DNA of 64,000 bases from Lewinellaceae bacterium (GTDB lineage Bacteria; Bacteroidota; Bacteroidia; Chitinophagales; Saprospiraceae): positions 3,166,501-3,230,500 of the forward strand of contig JACJYR010000001.1 of the NCBI GenBank assembly GCA_020636005.1, written 5' to 3'. Shown here piece by piece: positions 8,491 through 17,768 of this stretch (position 1 is its first letter; every line of letters begins with the position of its first letter). The notes under the pieces are model-generated. The model made no database searches. It was not told where the DNA came from and saw nothing but the letters and a program-made list of their open reading frames with translations. A program made the position numbers and the translations under genes.

Positions 8491-8510
8491 ATGTGAAAAT
8501 TTTCTCACGT
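8491..8510. promoter_or_regulatory. Candidate Crp-type dyad ATGTGA-N8-TCACGT
   Basis: Two half sites ATGTGA and TCACGT (one mismatch to a perfect dyad) with an A/T centre, about 95 bases before the peroxiredoxin ATG. Crp sites are TGTGA-N6-TCACA, so the two extra centre bases make this uncertain. The Crp/Fnr regulator at 4729 is an obvious candidate partner. Confidence 0.3.
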
Positions 8511-8603
8511 AAAATTATATGCAGGGGTAACAAAGACAGGTATGCCTGGCTAATTTTACACGGTCGCACCTACAAATCGATCAAACATTAAATCTCAATT
8601 ATC

Positions 8604-9263
8604 ATGGAAAACGGAACAACTTTTACCATGCCGAGAATTGGGGACAAAGCCCCCGATTTTCAGGCAAACACCACCACTGGCCCACTAAAATTTTCAGACT
8701 ACAACAAGGACAGTTGGGTCATCATGTTTTCGCACCCGGCCGACTTTACACCGGTCTGTACCACCGAACTTTCCGGCTTTGCGCAGGAAGAGGAGTGGTT
8801 CCGGCAGCGGAATACCAAGCTCATCGGCCTCAGCATTGACAGTATCCATTCCCATGTGGCATGGGTGGACAATGTGCGCCGCAACCTCGGCATCTACATG
8901 CGTTTCCCTATCATCGCCGACATTGACATGAAAGTGGCTAAAATGTACGGGATGCTGCAGCCGGGCGAGAGCGAAACGGCAGCCGTGCGGGCCGTCTTCT
9001 TTGTTGACCCTGCCGGCACCATCCGCCTCATCATGTACTACCCGCTGAACGTGGGGCGCAACATGGTGGAAATCAAACGGGTGCTGGAGGCCCTGCAAAC
9101 CACTTCCAAGCATGGCGTGGCCTGTCCGCTGAACTGGCAGCCCGGCGAAAAGGTCATCGTGCCGCCGCCGAAAGACCTGAAAGCCCTTGACGAGCGCCTG
9201 GCCAGCAATTTGGAAATGGTGGACTTTTACCTGGCGAGGAAACCAGATCCGGCCATGAACTAA
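8604..9263 (+). CDS. Peroxiredoxin, Prx6 type
   Basis: A 219-residue AhpC/TSA-fold enzyme that reduces hydrogen peroxide, organic peroxides or peroxynitrite. The peroxidatic residue is Cys52 in PADFTPVCTTE. The length and the C-terminal arm (PLNVGRNMVEIKRVLEALQ and PPPKDLKAL) fit the Prx6/1-Cys class. A second Cys is present in GVACPLNW and might resolve the disulfide. The long upstream gap carries repeats and a dyad, so this gene is probably regulated by its own promoter. The place next to the sulfur cluster suits a role against oxidative or sulfur stress. Confidence 0.92.
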   Translation: MENGTTFTMPRIGDKAPDFQANTTTGPLKFSDYNKDSWVIMFSHPADFTPVCTTELSGFAQEEEWFRQRNTKLIGLSIDSIHSHVAWVDNVRRNLGIYMRFPIIADIDMKVAKMYGMLQPGESETAAVRAVFFVDPAGTIRLIMYYPLNVGRNMVEIKRVLEALQTTSKHGVACPLNWQPGEKVIVPPPKDLKALDERLASNLEMVDFYLARKPDPAMN

Positions 9264-9282
9264 TGGCCGCATGATGAAATCG

Positions 9283-9355
9283 GGAAATTGAGGAATTGGA
9301 AATTTTGTGGATCGCAGGTTCGCGGTTACATTTCTCAATTTCTCAATTTCTCAAA
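9283..9355. repeat. Two-letter inverted repeat, A/T-word variant
   Basis: Left arm 9283-9305 (GAAATTGAGGAATTGG words), right arm 9331-9355 (TCTCAATTTCTCAATTTC words), reverse-complementary with mismatches. It fills the gap between two convergent genes and the right arm supplies the last codons of the minus-strand methyltransferase. Confidence 0.6.
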
Positions 9356-10171
9356 AATGGTGATATCCTGAAATTCTTTGCACCCTTTGGGCGGCAAACC
9401 CCTCCATGAGCCATAGAACAAGTGCCGCAATGAGAAGCCATTTTTCCCCACCAATTCCTTTATCAAATAACCTTCTTCAAAAGCCACGTTGGCACTTTTC
9501 ACCTGCTCATCCATCAGCCGGTAATGGCCGTGGTCGAAAGGGAAATCGAAGCCTTTCGGAAAAGCCGTTTTACCATCAAAAAGAAAAAAAGTAGCGTAGC
9601 AAACACCGCCCGGCTTTAACACCCGCCTCACCTCTGTGAAATAATTCTCCACCTCTTCCGGCACCATGTGCGTGAAGACAGAATTGACCACGCAGAGGTC
9701 GAAGGATTCATCGGCGTAAGGAAAGGTAAAATGCACTGCGCTATCACCGCCCGCCCGGTAGAGATCGTTGTCAAGGGGAATGTAGCGGAAGTTGAAATTC
9801 GGGTAACGGGCGGTAATGTTTTTGGTACACCAATCTACCCCCCGCTGCACCACGTCGAAGCCTTCATAGTTTCCTTTTTCATTCAAAAAACGGGTAAGGG
9901 GGATGGCGATCCTGCCCATGCCACTGCCGATATCAAGTACCTGGTAATGAGGTAGGAGGCTACAATATTCTTTGAAATAGCCCGCCAGCATTTCCCCTGT
10001 TTTCCTGAAATCACCGCCGCCCGTGAAGATGAGTCCACGGGGGGGCATCAGGCCGTCCCGCTGCCCGGTGAGGCTTTCCCATGTATCTAGCGGCAGGTAA
10101 TAGAGCCGCCGCACGGCAAAGCGCCAGGCCGGGGGGATGGAATAGTAAAGTTTGCGGGTTGCAGCATTCAT
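9335..10171 (-). CDS. Class I SAM-dependent methyltransferase
   Basis: A 278-residue protein. The SAM-binding motif I is VLDIGSGMGRIA (about residues 98-109), followed by the acidic end of strand 2 (YEGFDVV) and motif IV/post-motif (FDLCVVNSVFTHM, VRRVLKPGG). The substrate is unknown; the fold resembles small-molecule or glycan methyltransferases. It is convergent with the peroxiredoxin gene. The last five residues EKLRN come from an intergenic repeat arm, so the original end may have been different. Confidence 0.85.
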   Translation of the reverse strand: MNAATRKLYYSIPPAWRFAVRRLYYLPLDTWESLTGQRDGLMPPRGLIFTGGGDFRKTGEMLAGYFKEYCSLLPHYQVLDIGSGMGRIAIPLTRFLNEKGNYEGFDVVQRGVDWCTKNITARYPNFNFRYIPLDNDLYRAGGDSAVHFTFPYADESFDLCVVNSVFTHMVPEEVENYFTEVRRVLKPGGVCYATFFLFDGKTAFPKGFDFPFDHGHYRLMDEQVKSANVAFEEGYLIKELVGKNGFSLRHLFYGSWRGLPPKGCKEFQDITIFEKLRN

Positions 10172-10256
10172 CCGATGTATTTTGGCGCAAAGCTAAGAAG
10201 GGTGGGGGTTTTAAATAATTCCCTATTTTCGTACTGTTGTTGAACCATGTAAGCGT

Positions 10257-11204
10257 ATGAAAAAAATCTGCTGTGCCTGGCTGCTGCTGTTTTTCTTTGT
10301 GCCCTTTTCCGCCATAGAATCCCAGGAAAATCGCCGTGAATTTTCTGACACCCTCATGGGTACCGACTTCCGCATCGTCTTTTACACCGACAGTGACTAC
10401 CTCGCCACCGCCGCAGCCCAAAAAGCTTTCGACCGCATCAAAGCTATCGAACAATCGCTCAGCGATTATCGGGAAACCAGCGAAATCAGCCAACTTTCCG
10501 CCACTGCCGACACGGGTGCGAGAGTCCCGGTAAGCGATGATCTTTGGAACGTGTTGACCTATGCTTTGCAGGTTATGAAAAAATCGGATGGCGTTTTCGA
10601 TGTGACGGCCGGGGCGCTCACCAAACTTTGGCGGCGGGCCTTCCGCCAAAAAGAAATGCCTGCAAAGGAAGAAATAGATGCGGCCCTCGGTACCCTTGGC
10701 TACAAGTTTATCAAACTAAATAAAGACCATTCTGCCGAACTGCTGAAACCTGGCATGCGCCTCGACCTGGGCGGCATTGCTAAAGGCTACGCCGTGGACG
10801 AAGCCATGAAAATCATAAAGGCAGCAAATATTGCCAGTGCACTGGTGGATGGAGGTGGGGACATAGCGGCCAGTGGCCCGCCGCCCGGCCAAATGGGCTG
10901 GCTCATTGACAAATACGTTTACAGAAACGGTGAAATACGGGTGGAGTCGATGATGATTGCTAACCAAGCTGTCGCCACTTCCGGCGATACCTACCGCTAC
11001 CTGGAATACGGGGGCAAGCGCTACTCCCACATCATCGATCCCCGGACGGGTATGGGCGTCACCAGGCGCCAAATCGTGACCGTAACCGCCCCCACCTGCA
11101 TGGAGGCCGATGCCTGGGCCACTGCTATGAGTGTGGAAGTGGACACCCGGCTCTTTCTGGCGTTGGAAAAGAAAGGCATTTCCATCACCTTCTCGCTTTA
11201 TTAG
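10257..11204 (+). CDS. apbE: FAD:protein FMN transferase ApbE
   Basis: A 315-residue exported enzyme with a signal peptide (residues 1-22, no lipobox). ApbE uses FAD to attach FMN to a Thr of periplasm-facing flavoproteins such as the NqrB/NqrC or RnfG/RnfD subunits. Family motifs are present in order: MGTDFRI, LDLGGIAKGYAVD, DGGGDI, SGDTYRY and HIIDPRTGMG, followed by the metal-binding ATAMSV segment. The length is normal. Target flavoproteins are not in this window. Confidence 0.92.
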   Translation: MKKICCAWLLLFFFVPFSAIESQENRREFSDTLMGTDFRIVFYTDSDYLATAAAQKAFDRIKAIEQSLSDYRETSEISQLSATADTGARVPVSDDLWNVLTYALQVMKKSDGVFDVTAGALTKLWRRAFRQKEMPAKEEIDAALGTLGYKFIKLNKDHSAELLKPGMRLDLGGIAKGYAVDEAMKIIKAANIASALVDGGGDIAASGPPPGQMGWLIDKYVYRNGEIRVESMMIANQAVATSGDTYRYLEYGGKRYSHIIDPRTGMGVTRRQIVTVTAPTCMEADAWATAMSVEVDTRLFLALEKKGISITFSLY

Positions 11205-11588
11205 TGGTTATAGTTGACGTTAACGTAGCCCCGAAGCGGAGCTTTGGAGTACGGGTACGATCACAAGCAACTTATTTGCATGACGTTGGCATTTCAAATT
11301 CCCAAAACACAACTTGTCCGGGATTTGCTTCGGCATAAACACCCCAACACTTGAACGCACCCGCCCGATATGTTAAAATTCTGGCGAAACACACCTGCGC
11401 CCCTTCATTCCTTTCCAAAAATGATACTTTTGCCCGAACCTGTTTTTTTGAAAAATGAACTTCCCTGGGCAGGAAGGCTACATATTGCTGGATGTTTGGT
11501 GGGTGCCAAAAGCTAACATCAAATACCACGTAGTCATAAATCAAAAATCGAAAAAACGCCTGTCCAAGAAGCCGCAATTTTGAACAAT
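11205..11588. other. Intergenic region with a single A/C repeat arm
   Basis: No gene seen. Bases 11300-11347 hold A/C words (CCAAAACACAACTTG, AACACCCCAACAC) around a TTCGCTTCGG-like core that also occurs beside the repeat at 17827-17853; this looks like a decayed copy of the two-letter element. Confidence 0.5.
11425..11432 (+). promoter_or_regulatory. Candidate -7 box TACTTTTG before fumarylacetoacetase
   Basis: Perfect TAnnTTTG, followed by GCCC, about 155 bases upstream of the fumarylacetoacetase ATG. No clear -33 box. Confidence 0.4.
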
Positions 11589-12854
11589 ATGAAAGCCAAC
11601 GATCCTTCCCGTACCTCCTGGGTGGAAGTCCCCAAAAACAGTGATTTTCCCATTCAAAACCTCCCCTTCGGCGTGTTCAGGACGGCCAGCAACCCTGCCC
11701 CCCGGGTCTGTACCGCTATCGGCGACAGTGTGGTGGATTTGGCAGTGCTCAACTACCTCGCCCTGTTCGACGAACTGGAAATCAACAACACCGTTTTCAA
11801 CAACCGCTTCATCAATGACCTGATGGCCCTGGGCAAAGCCCAAACCCGTGCGCTGCGGGACAGGATCGCTGATCTGCTGGACGCCAAAAATGGAGAAGCC
11901 AGGGATCTTTCCTGGCACTTCCTGCACCCGATGGATAAAGTGGAAATGCTCATGCCTGTGCAGGTAGGGGACTATACTGATTTCTATTCCAGCCTTGAAC
12001 ATGCCACCAACGTAGGCTCCATGTTCCGCCCCGACAACCCGCTGCTGCCCAACTGGAAGCACCTGCCCGTAGGCTATCATGGCAGGGCGTCGAGCATTGT
12101 CGTTTCTGGTACGCCCATCCACCGGCCGATGGGGCAGATGAAACCGGCCGATGCAGAAACGCCCGTTTTCGGGCCGACCCGCTTGCTGGATTTTGAGTTG
12201 GAAATGGCATTTGTCATTGGGAAAAAAACAAACATGGGGCAGCGCATCAGCACCGCCGAAGCGGAAGATCACATCTTCGGCATGATGCTTTTCAATGACT
12301 GGTCGGCAAGGGACATCCAAGCTTGGGAGTACGTGCCGCTGGGCCCTTTTTTAGGTAAAAACTTCGCCTCCACCGTCTCCCCGTGGGTGGTCACCCTGGA
12401 TGCCCTGGAGCCATTCCGTACCGGCAGCCCGGAACAAGACCCAACCCCGTTGCCCTACCTGCAATACACGGGCAAGAAAAATTATGACCTGAACCTGGAA
12501 GTGGAAATCAAAACAGAAGGCGGCCAGGCCAAGACCGTTTGCCGCTCCAACTTCAAATATTTGTACTGGAATATGTGCCAACAGCTTGCCCACCACACCG
12601 TCGGCGGCTGCAACATGAACGTGGGCGATATGTGCGCCAGCGGCACTATCAGCGGCGCTACACCCGATAGCTACGGTTCTATGCTCGAACTGACCTGGCG
12701 GGGCGCCAAGCCTTTGCAAATGCCGGACGGCTCCGTCCGCAAGTTCATTGAAGATGGCGATACTGTTACGCTAAAGGGATGGGGGGAAAGCAATGGCGTT
12801 CGCATCGGTTTTGGCGAGGCGGCGGGAAAGGTGCTGCCAACGTTGGAAGGTTGA
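11589..12854 (+). CDS. Fumarylacetoacetase
   Basis: 421 residues from the ATG at 11589 (a TTG three codons earlier is less likely). It splits fumarylacetoacetate into fumarate and acetoacetate, the last step of tyrosine/homogentisate breakdown. Typical features: DYTDFYSSLEHATNVG with the catalytic and metal-binding residues, PVGYHGRASSIVVSG, LDFELEMAFVIGK, DWSARDIQAWEYVPLGPFLG, and MCASGTISGATPDSYGSM. Full length for the family. Other pathway genes (hmgA, maiA) are not adjacent. Confidence 0.95.
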   Translation: MKANDPSRTSWVEVPKNSDFPIQNLPFGVFRTASNPAPRVCTAIGDSVVDLAVLNYLALFDELEINNTVFNNRFINDLMALGKAQTRALRDRIADLLDAKNGEARDLSWHFLHPMDKVEMLMPVQVGDYTDFYSSLEHATNVGSMFRPDNPLLPNWKHLPVGYHGRASSIVVSGTPIHRPMGQMKPADAETPVFGPTRLLDFELEMAFVIGKKTNMGQRISTAEAEDHIFGMMLFNDWSARDIQAWEYVPLGPFLGKNFASTVSPWVVTLDALEPFRTGSPEQDPTPLPYLQYTGKKNYDLNLEVEIKTEGGQAKTVCRSNFKYLYWNMCQQLAHHTVGGCNMNVGDMCASGTISGATPDSYGSMLELTWRGAKPLQMPDGSVRKFIEDGDTVTLKGWGESNGVRIGFGEAAGKVLPTLEG

Positions 12855-12855
12855 T

Positions 12856-12948
12856 CGATTGTGTTTGGGTGTATAAGTGTTTAGGTGTTTTTTATGAAAA
12901 TGCCTGATTCCCAAAATGCCAAAGTAAACAAACACCTAAACACAATCG
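12856..12948. repeat. Two-letter inverted repeat, copy 3
   Basis: Left arm 12856-12893 (GATTGTGTTTGGGTG and GTGTTTAGGTG words) begins one base after the fumarylacetoacetase stop; right arm 12920-12948 (AAACACCTAAACACA words) ends CAATCG. The outer 13 bases pair almost perfectly. Confidence 0.75.
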
Positions 12949-12987
12949 CTAACTTTACAGCCATTGTAGTTTGTTTTAAAATCCAGT

Positions 12988-13707
12988 ATGAAAATCAACA
13001 TTCACCCTGCCTATCTTTTCCTGCTTTTCATTACGCTCCTGTTTGCCTGTGCGGACGACAGCCATCCTGAAGGAAATTCAAGCACGCCATCTGATACCGC
13101 TACTCAAGCTCCTGCCAACGGGGATACTGCCAACCTCCAAAACCTGGTAAAACAATACGAATCCCCGCAAAGGGTCGTTTGGCAAAAACCGGAATTGGTC
13201 ATCGACAAAATGGGCAACCTGAGCAACAAAGTGGTGGCTGACATCGGCGCAGGTTCCGGTTTCTTCTCCCGCCGCCTGGCACAGCAGGCCAAGAAAGTCA
13301 TCGCCATAGACATTGACGATCGCTTCGTCCATTTCATGGACAGCATCAAAAGGGTGGAACTGAAACCCGAATACCAGAGCCGCTTCGAGACCCGCCTCGC
13401 CACGCCCGATGACTCCAGGCTAAAGCCCGGCGAGGCCGACATTGTCCTTATCGTCAACACCTACATCTACATCCACGACCGGATCGGTTACCTCAGGAAA
13501 TTGCTGGCCGTGCTGCCCGAAGGTGGGGAAATATTGATCGTAGATTTTAAGAAAAAACGCATCCCCATCAACAACCCGCCGCCGAGAATCAGGCTGGAGC
13601 TGTTCGAGGTAGAAAACGAATTGGAAGAAGCAGGTTTCACCAATATCGTTTCAGATGACTGCGCCTTAGACTACCAGTACATTGTAATGGCGGAAAAAAG
13701 ACCGTGA
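12988..13707 (+). CDS. Exported SAM-dependent methyltransferase-like lipoprotein
   Basis: 239 residues with a lipoprotein signal (hydrophobic segment ending LLFAC, Cys at about residue 22), then a linker rich in S/T/P/D. The folded part is a class I methyltransferase: VVADIGAGSGFFSRRLA is motif I, IDIDDRFVHFMDS the next, and ADIVLIVNTYIYIHDR plus LPEGGEILIVDFKK follow. A methyltransferase outside the cytoplasm would lack SAM, so the real role is unclear; such secreted forms do occur in Bacteroidota annotations. It overlaps the 5' region of the next gene but not its chosen start. Confidence 0.75.
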   Translation: MKINIHPAYLFLLFITLLFACADDSHPEGNSSTPSDTATQAPANGDTANLQNLVKQYESPQRVVWQKPELVIDKMGNLSNKVVADIGAGSGFFSRRLAQQAKKVIAIDIDDRFVHFMDSIKRVELKPEYQSRFETRLATPDDSRLKPGEADIVLIVNTYIYIHDRIGYLRKLLAVLPEGGEILIVDFKKKRIPINNPPPRIRLELFEVENELEEAGFTNIVSDDCALDYQYIVMAEKRP

Positions 13708-13772
13708 ACTGGAAGCAGCCACCCTTGTTTCATGCCCGATATTTTAATCTTCATTTCATAAATTTAATAACG

Positions 13773-14621
13773 ATGTTGAATAAACTACTCCTCCCAGTTA
13801 CTTTCCTTGCCCTGCTTTTTTTGGCAAGTTGCTCCAATGCGCCCGCCGGCGACAAAGCCACCGAAGAAGCCAGCGATGCTATGGCAAAGTTTACCAGTGA
13901 CTCAGAATTCAAAGATGCACATGAAAAGCCCGCAGCCATCAACTTCCAGGGCAAGGGTGAAATGATGGAATTCCGAACCCCGGACGGCGGCATGGCCAAA
14001 GCCTATGCCGTCAAGCAGAACCCCCGCACCACCAAATACCTCTTCGTCATCCACGAGTGGTGGGGCCTGAACGATCAGATCAAACAAGAAGCGGACAGGC
14101 TCTTCGACAGCCTCGGCAACGTGACCGTCATGGCGCTCGACCTGTATGATGGCCAAGTGACCGACAACCCGGACGAGGCTGGCAAAATCATGAACGCCGT
14201 GAAACCTGAGCGCTGCGAGGCCATTATAAAGGGTGCTTTGGCAGTGGCAGGCAAGGACGGCGAAGTGGCCACCATCGGCTGGTGCTTCGGCGGCGGCTGG
14301 TCGTTGCGGAGCAGCATCCTGGCAGAAGGCCGTGGGGCCGGCTGCGTGATGTACTACGGAATGCCCGTGGAAAAAGTGGAAGAGCTTGCCCCGCTCAATG
14401 CGCCCATTTTAGGCCTTTTCGCCAAAAAAGATGGCTGGATCAACGAGCCGGTGATAAATAAGTTCGAGCAACTTTGCAAGGCCACCGGCGAGCACTTAGA
14501 AGTACATTGGTTTGATGCCGACCATGCATTTGCCAACCCTAGCAGCCCCCGCTACAATGAGGCGGCGGCGCAGGAAGCAAATAAACTGGCATTGGCTTTT
14601 TTAAGGGAAAAGCTGAAATAA
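13773..14621 (+). CDS. Dienelactone hydrolase family lipoprotein
   Basis: The ATG at 13773 gives a good lipoprotein signal (MLNKLLLPVTFLALLFLASC) and 282 residues; the longer frame from 13704 does not. The alpha/beta hydrolase domain has HEWWGLND near the N-terminus, the nucleophile motif GWCFGGGWS with a Cys nucleophile as in dienelactone hydrolases, an Asp in LFAKKDGWIN and the catalytic His in DADHAFANP. It hydrolyses dienelactone-type or other esters outside the cytoplasm; the substrate is not shown. Confidence 0.85.
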   Translation: MLNKLLLPVTFLALLFLASCSNAPAGDKATEEASDAMAKFTSDSEFKDAHEKPAAINFQGKGEMMEFRTPDGGMAKAYAVKQNPRTTKYLFVIHEWWGLNDQIKQEADRLFDSLGNVTVMALDLYDGQVTDNPDEAGKIMNAVKPERCEAIIKGALAVAGKDGEVATIGWCFGGGWSLRSSILAEGRGAGCVMYYGMPVEKVEELAPLNAPILGLFAKKDGWINEPVINKFEQLCKATGEHLEVHWFDADHAFANPSSPRYNEAAAQEANKLALAFLREKLK

Positions 14622-14720
14622 ATTGAATAGTCATCATCCTTTATTACCATAAAAAATGGGGGAGATGGAAGCCACCGCTTCGTCTCCTCCTCTTCATTGT
14701 CCCCTCCTTCCAAGAAAGAA

Positions 14721-14752
14721 CTTGGCCGCCCCATTTTTTCCTGTTACCTTTG
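14721..14752 (+). promoter_or_regulatory. Candidate carB promoter (CTTG-N20-TACCTTTG)
   Basis: The -7 box TACCTTTG (14745-14752) is a perfect TAnnTTTG, with CTTG at 14721-14724 at the right distance for a -33 box. Transcription would begin near 14758, only about 15 bases before a terminator hairpin. Confidence 0.5.
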
Positions 14753-14772
14753 CCCCCCGAATCACAGAAGCC

Positions 14773-14814
14773 AGACTTCCCACCCGCCCATTGGCGCGTT
14801 GGAAGTCTTTTTTT
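14773..14814 (+). terminator. Intrinsic terminator in the carB leader
   Basis: Stem AGACTTCC (14773-14780) and GGAAGTCT (14801-14808), an inner stem CGCC/GGCG with a CATT loop, then seven to eight T. It lies 97 bases before the carB ATG and 150 bases after the dienelactone hydrolase stop. It could end the upstream transcript or act as an attenuator for carB. Confidence 0.8.
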
Positions 14815-14910
14815 AGAAACCAAATCGAAAAAGGAGACTGGGGACAGTTCAAGAAAGTCATTTTTTCCCCTCACTTTCTTACTCCTCACCTCTCAATCCT
14901 ATTACCTAAC

Positions 14911-17727
14911 ATGCCTAAAGACAATTCCATTAAATCCGTACTCATTATCGGCTCCGGCCCCATCATCATCGGCCAGGCCTGCGAATTTGACTACTCTGGC
15001 TCCCAGGCCAGCCGCTCGCTGCGCGAAGAGGGCATCGAAGTCACCCTTATCAACTCCAACCCCGCCACCATCATGACCGATCCCGTGACAGCGGATCATA
15101 TTTACCTTTTGCCGCTCACGCCCCAAAGCATCGAGCATATTTTAGAGGAAAGGCAAATTGATGCCGTACTGCCCACGATGGGCGGCCAGACTGCCCTCAA
15201 CCTTGCCATTGAGGTGGAGAACCTGGGTATCTGGAAAAAATACGGCATACGAATGATTGGCGTTGACATTGATGCCATCGAATTGACGGAGAACCGGGAG
15301 GCTTTCCGTATGCACATGATCAACCAGGGCTTGGGGGTCGCCCCATCCAAAATTGCCAACTCCTTCTTAGAGGGTAAAGAAGCTGCCCAGCAGATTGGCT
15401 ACCCGCTCGTCATCCGGCCATCTTACACACTGGGCGGGTCGGGTGCGGGGTTCGTACACCGCGAGGAAGAGTTTGACGAGGCGCTGCGGCGGGGGCTCAC
15501 CATGTCGCCCACGCACGAGGTGTTGGTGGAAAAAGCGGTACTCGGCTGGAAGGAATACGAACTGGAGCTTTTGAGGGATGCCAACGATAGCGTGGTCATC
15601 ATCTGTGTGGTGGAAAACCTCGACCCGATGGGCGTCCACACAGGCGACAGCATCACCGTGGCACCTGCCATGACGCTCTCCGACACAGCCTACCAGCGGA
15701 TGCGGAACGAAGCCATCCAGGCCATGCGCTCCCTGGGAAATTTTGCCGGGGGCTGCAACATCCAGTTTGCCCAAGACCCGGAAACGGAGGACCTGATCGT
15801 CATCGAGATCAACCCACGGGTGAGCCGATCTTCGGCATTGGCCAGCAAGGCCACAGGTTACCCGATTGCCAAAATTGCCGCCAAACTCGCCATCGGCTAC
15901 CACCTGGACGAGCTGAAAAACCAGATCACCAAAAGCACGAGCGCCTATTTTGAGCCAACGCTGGATTATGTAATTGTAAAAATGCCACGCTGGAATTTTG
16001 CCAAATTCCCCGGTTCCGACCCCCGTTTGGGCCTGCAGATGAAATCCGTGGGCGAGGTGATGGCCATTGGCCGCAACTTCCTCGAAGCCCTGCAAAAAGC
16101 CTGTCAGGGCATGGAAAACAGCCGCATGGGCCTGGGCGCCGACATCAAGGAATGGGTGCGCACCGAGGACATCCTGAAACGCCTGGAAGAGGCGACCGAA
16201 GACCGCATCTTCCGCCTGAAAGATGCCCTGCGCCTCGGCGTACCGGAAAAAACCATCCAGAAACTGACGAGGATAGACCCTTGGTACATCAAGCAAATAA
16301 AACGCCTCGTGGACATGGAACACGAGCTGATCCGCTATAACGTGCCGGAGGATATCCCCGAAAAATTCTTCCGTGAACTCAAAGAAGTCGGCTATTCCGA
16401 TGCCCAGATTGCCTGGGTGATGCGGGTAAAAGAGGACGAAGTGACGAAGGCCAGGAAAAACCTGGACATCCGCCGCACCTACAAAATGGTGGACACCTGC
16501 GCCGCCGAGTTCGAGGCGCAGACGCCTTATTTCTACTCTACTTTTGATACGGAAAACGAGAGCATCCCATCTGATAAAAAGAAAATCATCGTGCTCGGCT
16601 CCGGCCCCAACCGCATCGGGCAGGGCATCGAGTTCGACTACTGCTGTGTGCATGGGGTGCTGGCCATCAAAGAAGCAGGCTACGAAGCCATTATGGTGAA
16701 CTGCAACCCGGAGACCGTTTCCACCGACTTCGATGTGGCGGACAAACTCTACTTCGAGCCTGTCTTTTGGGAGCACCTGGAAGAAATCATCGAACTGGAA
16801 AAACCCGAGGGCATCATCGTGCAATTGGGCGGCCAAACTGCGCTCAAGCTGGCAGAGACTTTTCACAAAAAGGGCATCCCCATCATCGGCACCAGCTTCG
16901 AGAACATGGACCTGGCCGAAGACAGGGGAGCATTTTCAAACCTGCTGAAAGAACTGGACATTCCTTATCCAAAATACGGTGTGGCGAACGACGCCACCGA
17001 GGCACTTCGCATCGCCAACGAAATCAACTACCCCGTGCTCGTCCGCCCCAGCTACGTGCTCGGCGGCCAGGACATGCGCATCGTAATCAACGACCGGGAA
17101 CTGGAGCAGCACGTCCTCAGCATTTTCAAGCACATGCCCGACAACAAAGTCCTGGTTGACCACTTCCTCGACAGGGCCAAGGAAGCCGAGGTGGACGCCA
17201 TCTGCGACGGCGACGAGGTACACATCATGGGCATCATGGAACACATCGAACCGGCGGGCATCCACTCCGGCGACAGCAATGCCGTACTGCCCACCTACAG
17301 CCTCTCCGTGGACTCTGTGAACACCATGGTAGAACATGCCGAAAAACTGGCCAAGGCACTGAACATCAGGGGTTTGATCAATATCCAGTTTGCCATCAAA
17401 GACGAAAAAGTATATGTGATTGAGGCAAACCCAAGGGCCAGCCGTACCACGCCGTTCATCGCCAAGGCTTACGGGGTGCCGTACCTCAACATCGCCACCA
17501 AGGTGATGCTCGGCACGCACAAGCTGAAAGACTTTGCCATCAAGCCGCAGCCGAGGGGCTTTGCCATCAAGGTGCCGGTGTTCTCTTTTGAGAAATTCCC
17601 CGGCGTGAACAAAGACCTGGGGCCGGAGATGAAGTCAACGGGCGAGGCGATACAGTTCATCCGTGATTTGAGCGATCCTTTCTTCCGGGAATTGGACAAG
17701 AACAGGAATATGTATTTGACGAGGTAG
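14911..17727 (+). CDS. carB: Carbamoyl-phosphate synthase large subunit
   Basis: 938 residues from the ATG at 14911, where the usual N-terminus MPKDNSIKSVLIIGSGPIII begins; the open frame before it is not homologous. CarB makes carbamoyl phosphate from ammonia (from CarA), bicarbonate and two ATP, for pyrimidines and arginine. Both ATP-grasp halves are present: the first at residues about 1-400, the second beginning at IIVLGSGPNRIGQGIEFDYC, with an oligomerisation part between. The protein stops right after the second half (...ELDKNRNMYLTR) and lacks the ~130-residue MGS-like domain that binds UMP and ornithine in E. coli, so allosteric control should differ. carA is not in the window. Confidence 0.96.
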   Translation: MPKDNSIKSVLIIGSGPIIIGQACEFDYSGSQASRSLREEGIEVTLINSNPATIMTDPVTADHIYLLPLTPQSIEHILEERQIDAVLPTMGGQTALNLAIEVENLGIWKKYGIRMIGVDIDAIELTENREAFRMHMINQGLGVAPSKIANSFLEGKEAAQQIGYPLVIRPSYTLGGSGAGFVHREEEFDEALRRGLTMSPTHEVLVEKAVLGWKEYELELLRDANDSVVIICVVENLDPMGVHTGDSITVAPAMTLSDTAYQRMRNEAIQAMRSLGNFAGGCNIQFAQDPETEDLIVIEINPRVSRSSALASKATGYPIAKIAAKLAIGYHLDELKNQITKSTSAYFEPTLDYVIVKMPRWNFAKFPGSDPRLGLQMKSVGEVMAIGRNFLEALQKACQGMENSRMGLGADIKEWVRTEDILKRLEEATEDRIFRLKDALRLGVPEKTIQKLTRIDPWYIKQIKRLVDMEHELIRYNVPEDIPEKFFRELKEVGYSDAQIAWVMRVKEDEVTKARKNLDIRRTYKMVDTCAAEFEAQTPYFYSTFDTENESIPSDKKKIIVLGSGPNRIGQGIEFDYCCVHGVLAIKEAGYEAIMVNCNPETVSTDFDVADKLYFEPVFWEHLEEIIELEKPEGIIVQLGGQTALKLAETFHKKGIPIIGTSFENMDLAEDRGAFSNLLKELDIPYPKYGVANDATEALRIANEINYPVLVRPSYVLGGQDMRIVINDRELEQHVLSIFKHMPDNKVLVDHFLDRAKEAEVDAICDGDEVHIMGIMEHIEPAGIHSGDSNAVLPTYSLSVDSVNTMVEHAEKLAKALNIRGLINIQFAIKDEKVYVIEANPRASRTTPFIAKAYGVPYLNIATKVMLGTHKLKDFAIKPQPRGFAIKVPVFSFEKFPGVNKDLGPEMKSTGEAIQFIRDLSDPFFRELDKNRNMYLTR

Positions 17728-17768
17728 GTGGTTTTTTTAGTCCTTTGAAAAACTCCGCGGAGGAGGGT

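Noticed and set aside
14656..14910. 85-residue N-terminal extension of CarB
   Set aside because: It translates promoter and terminator sequence; the family N-terminus begins at 14911.
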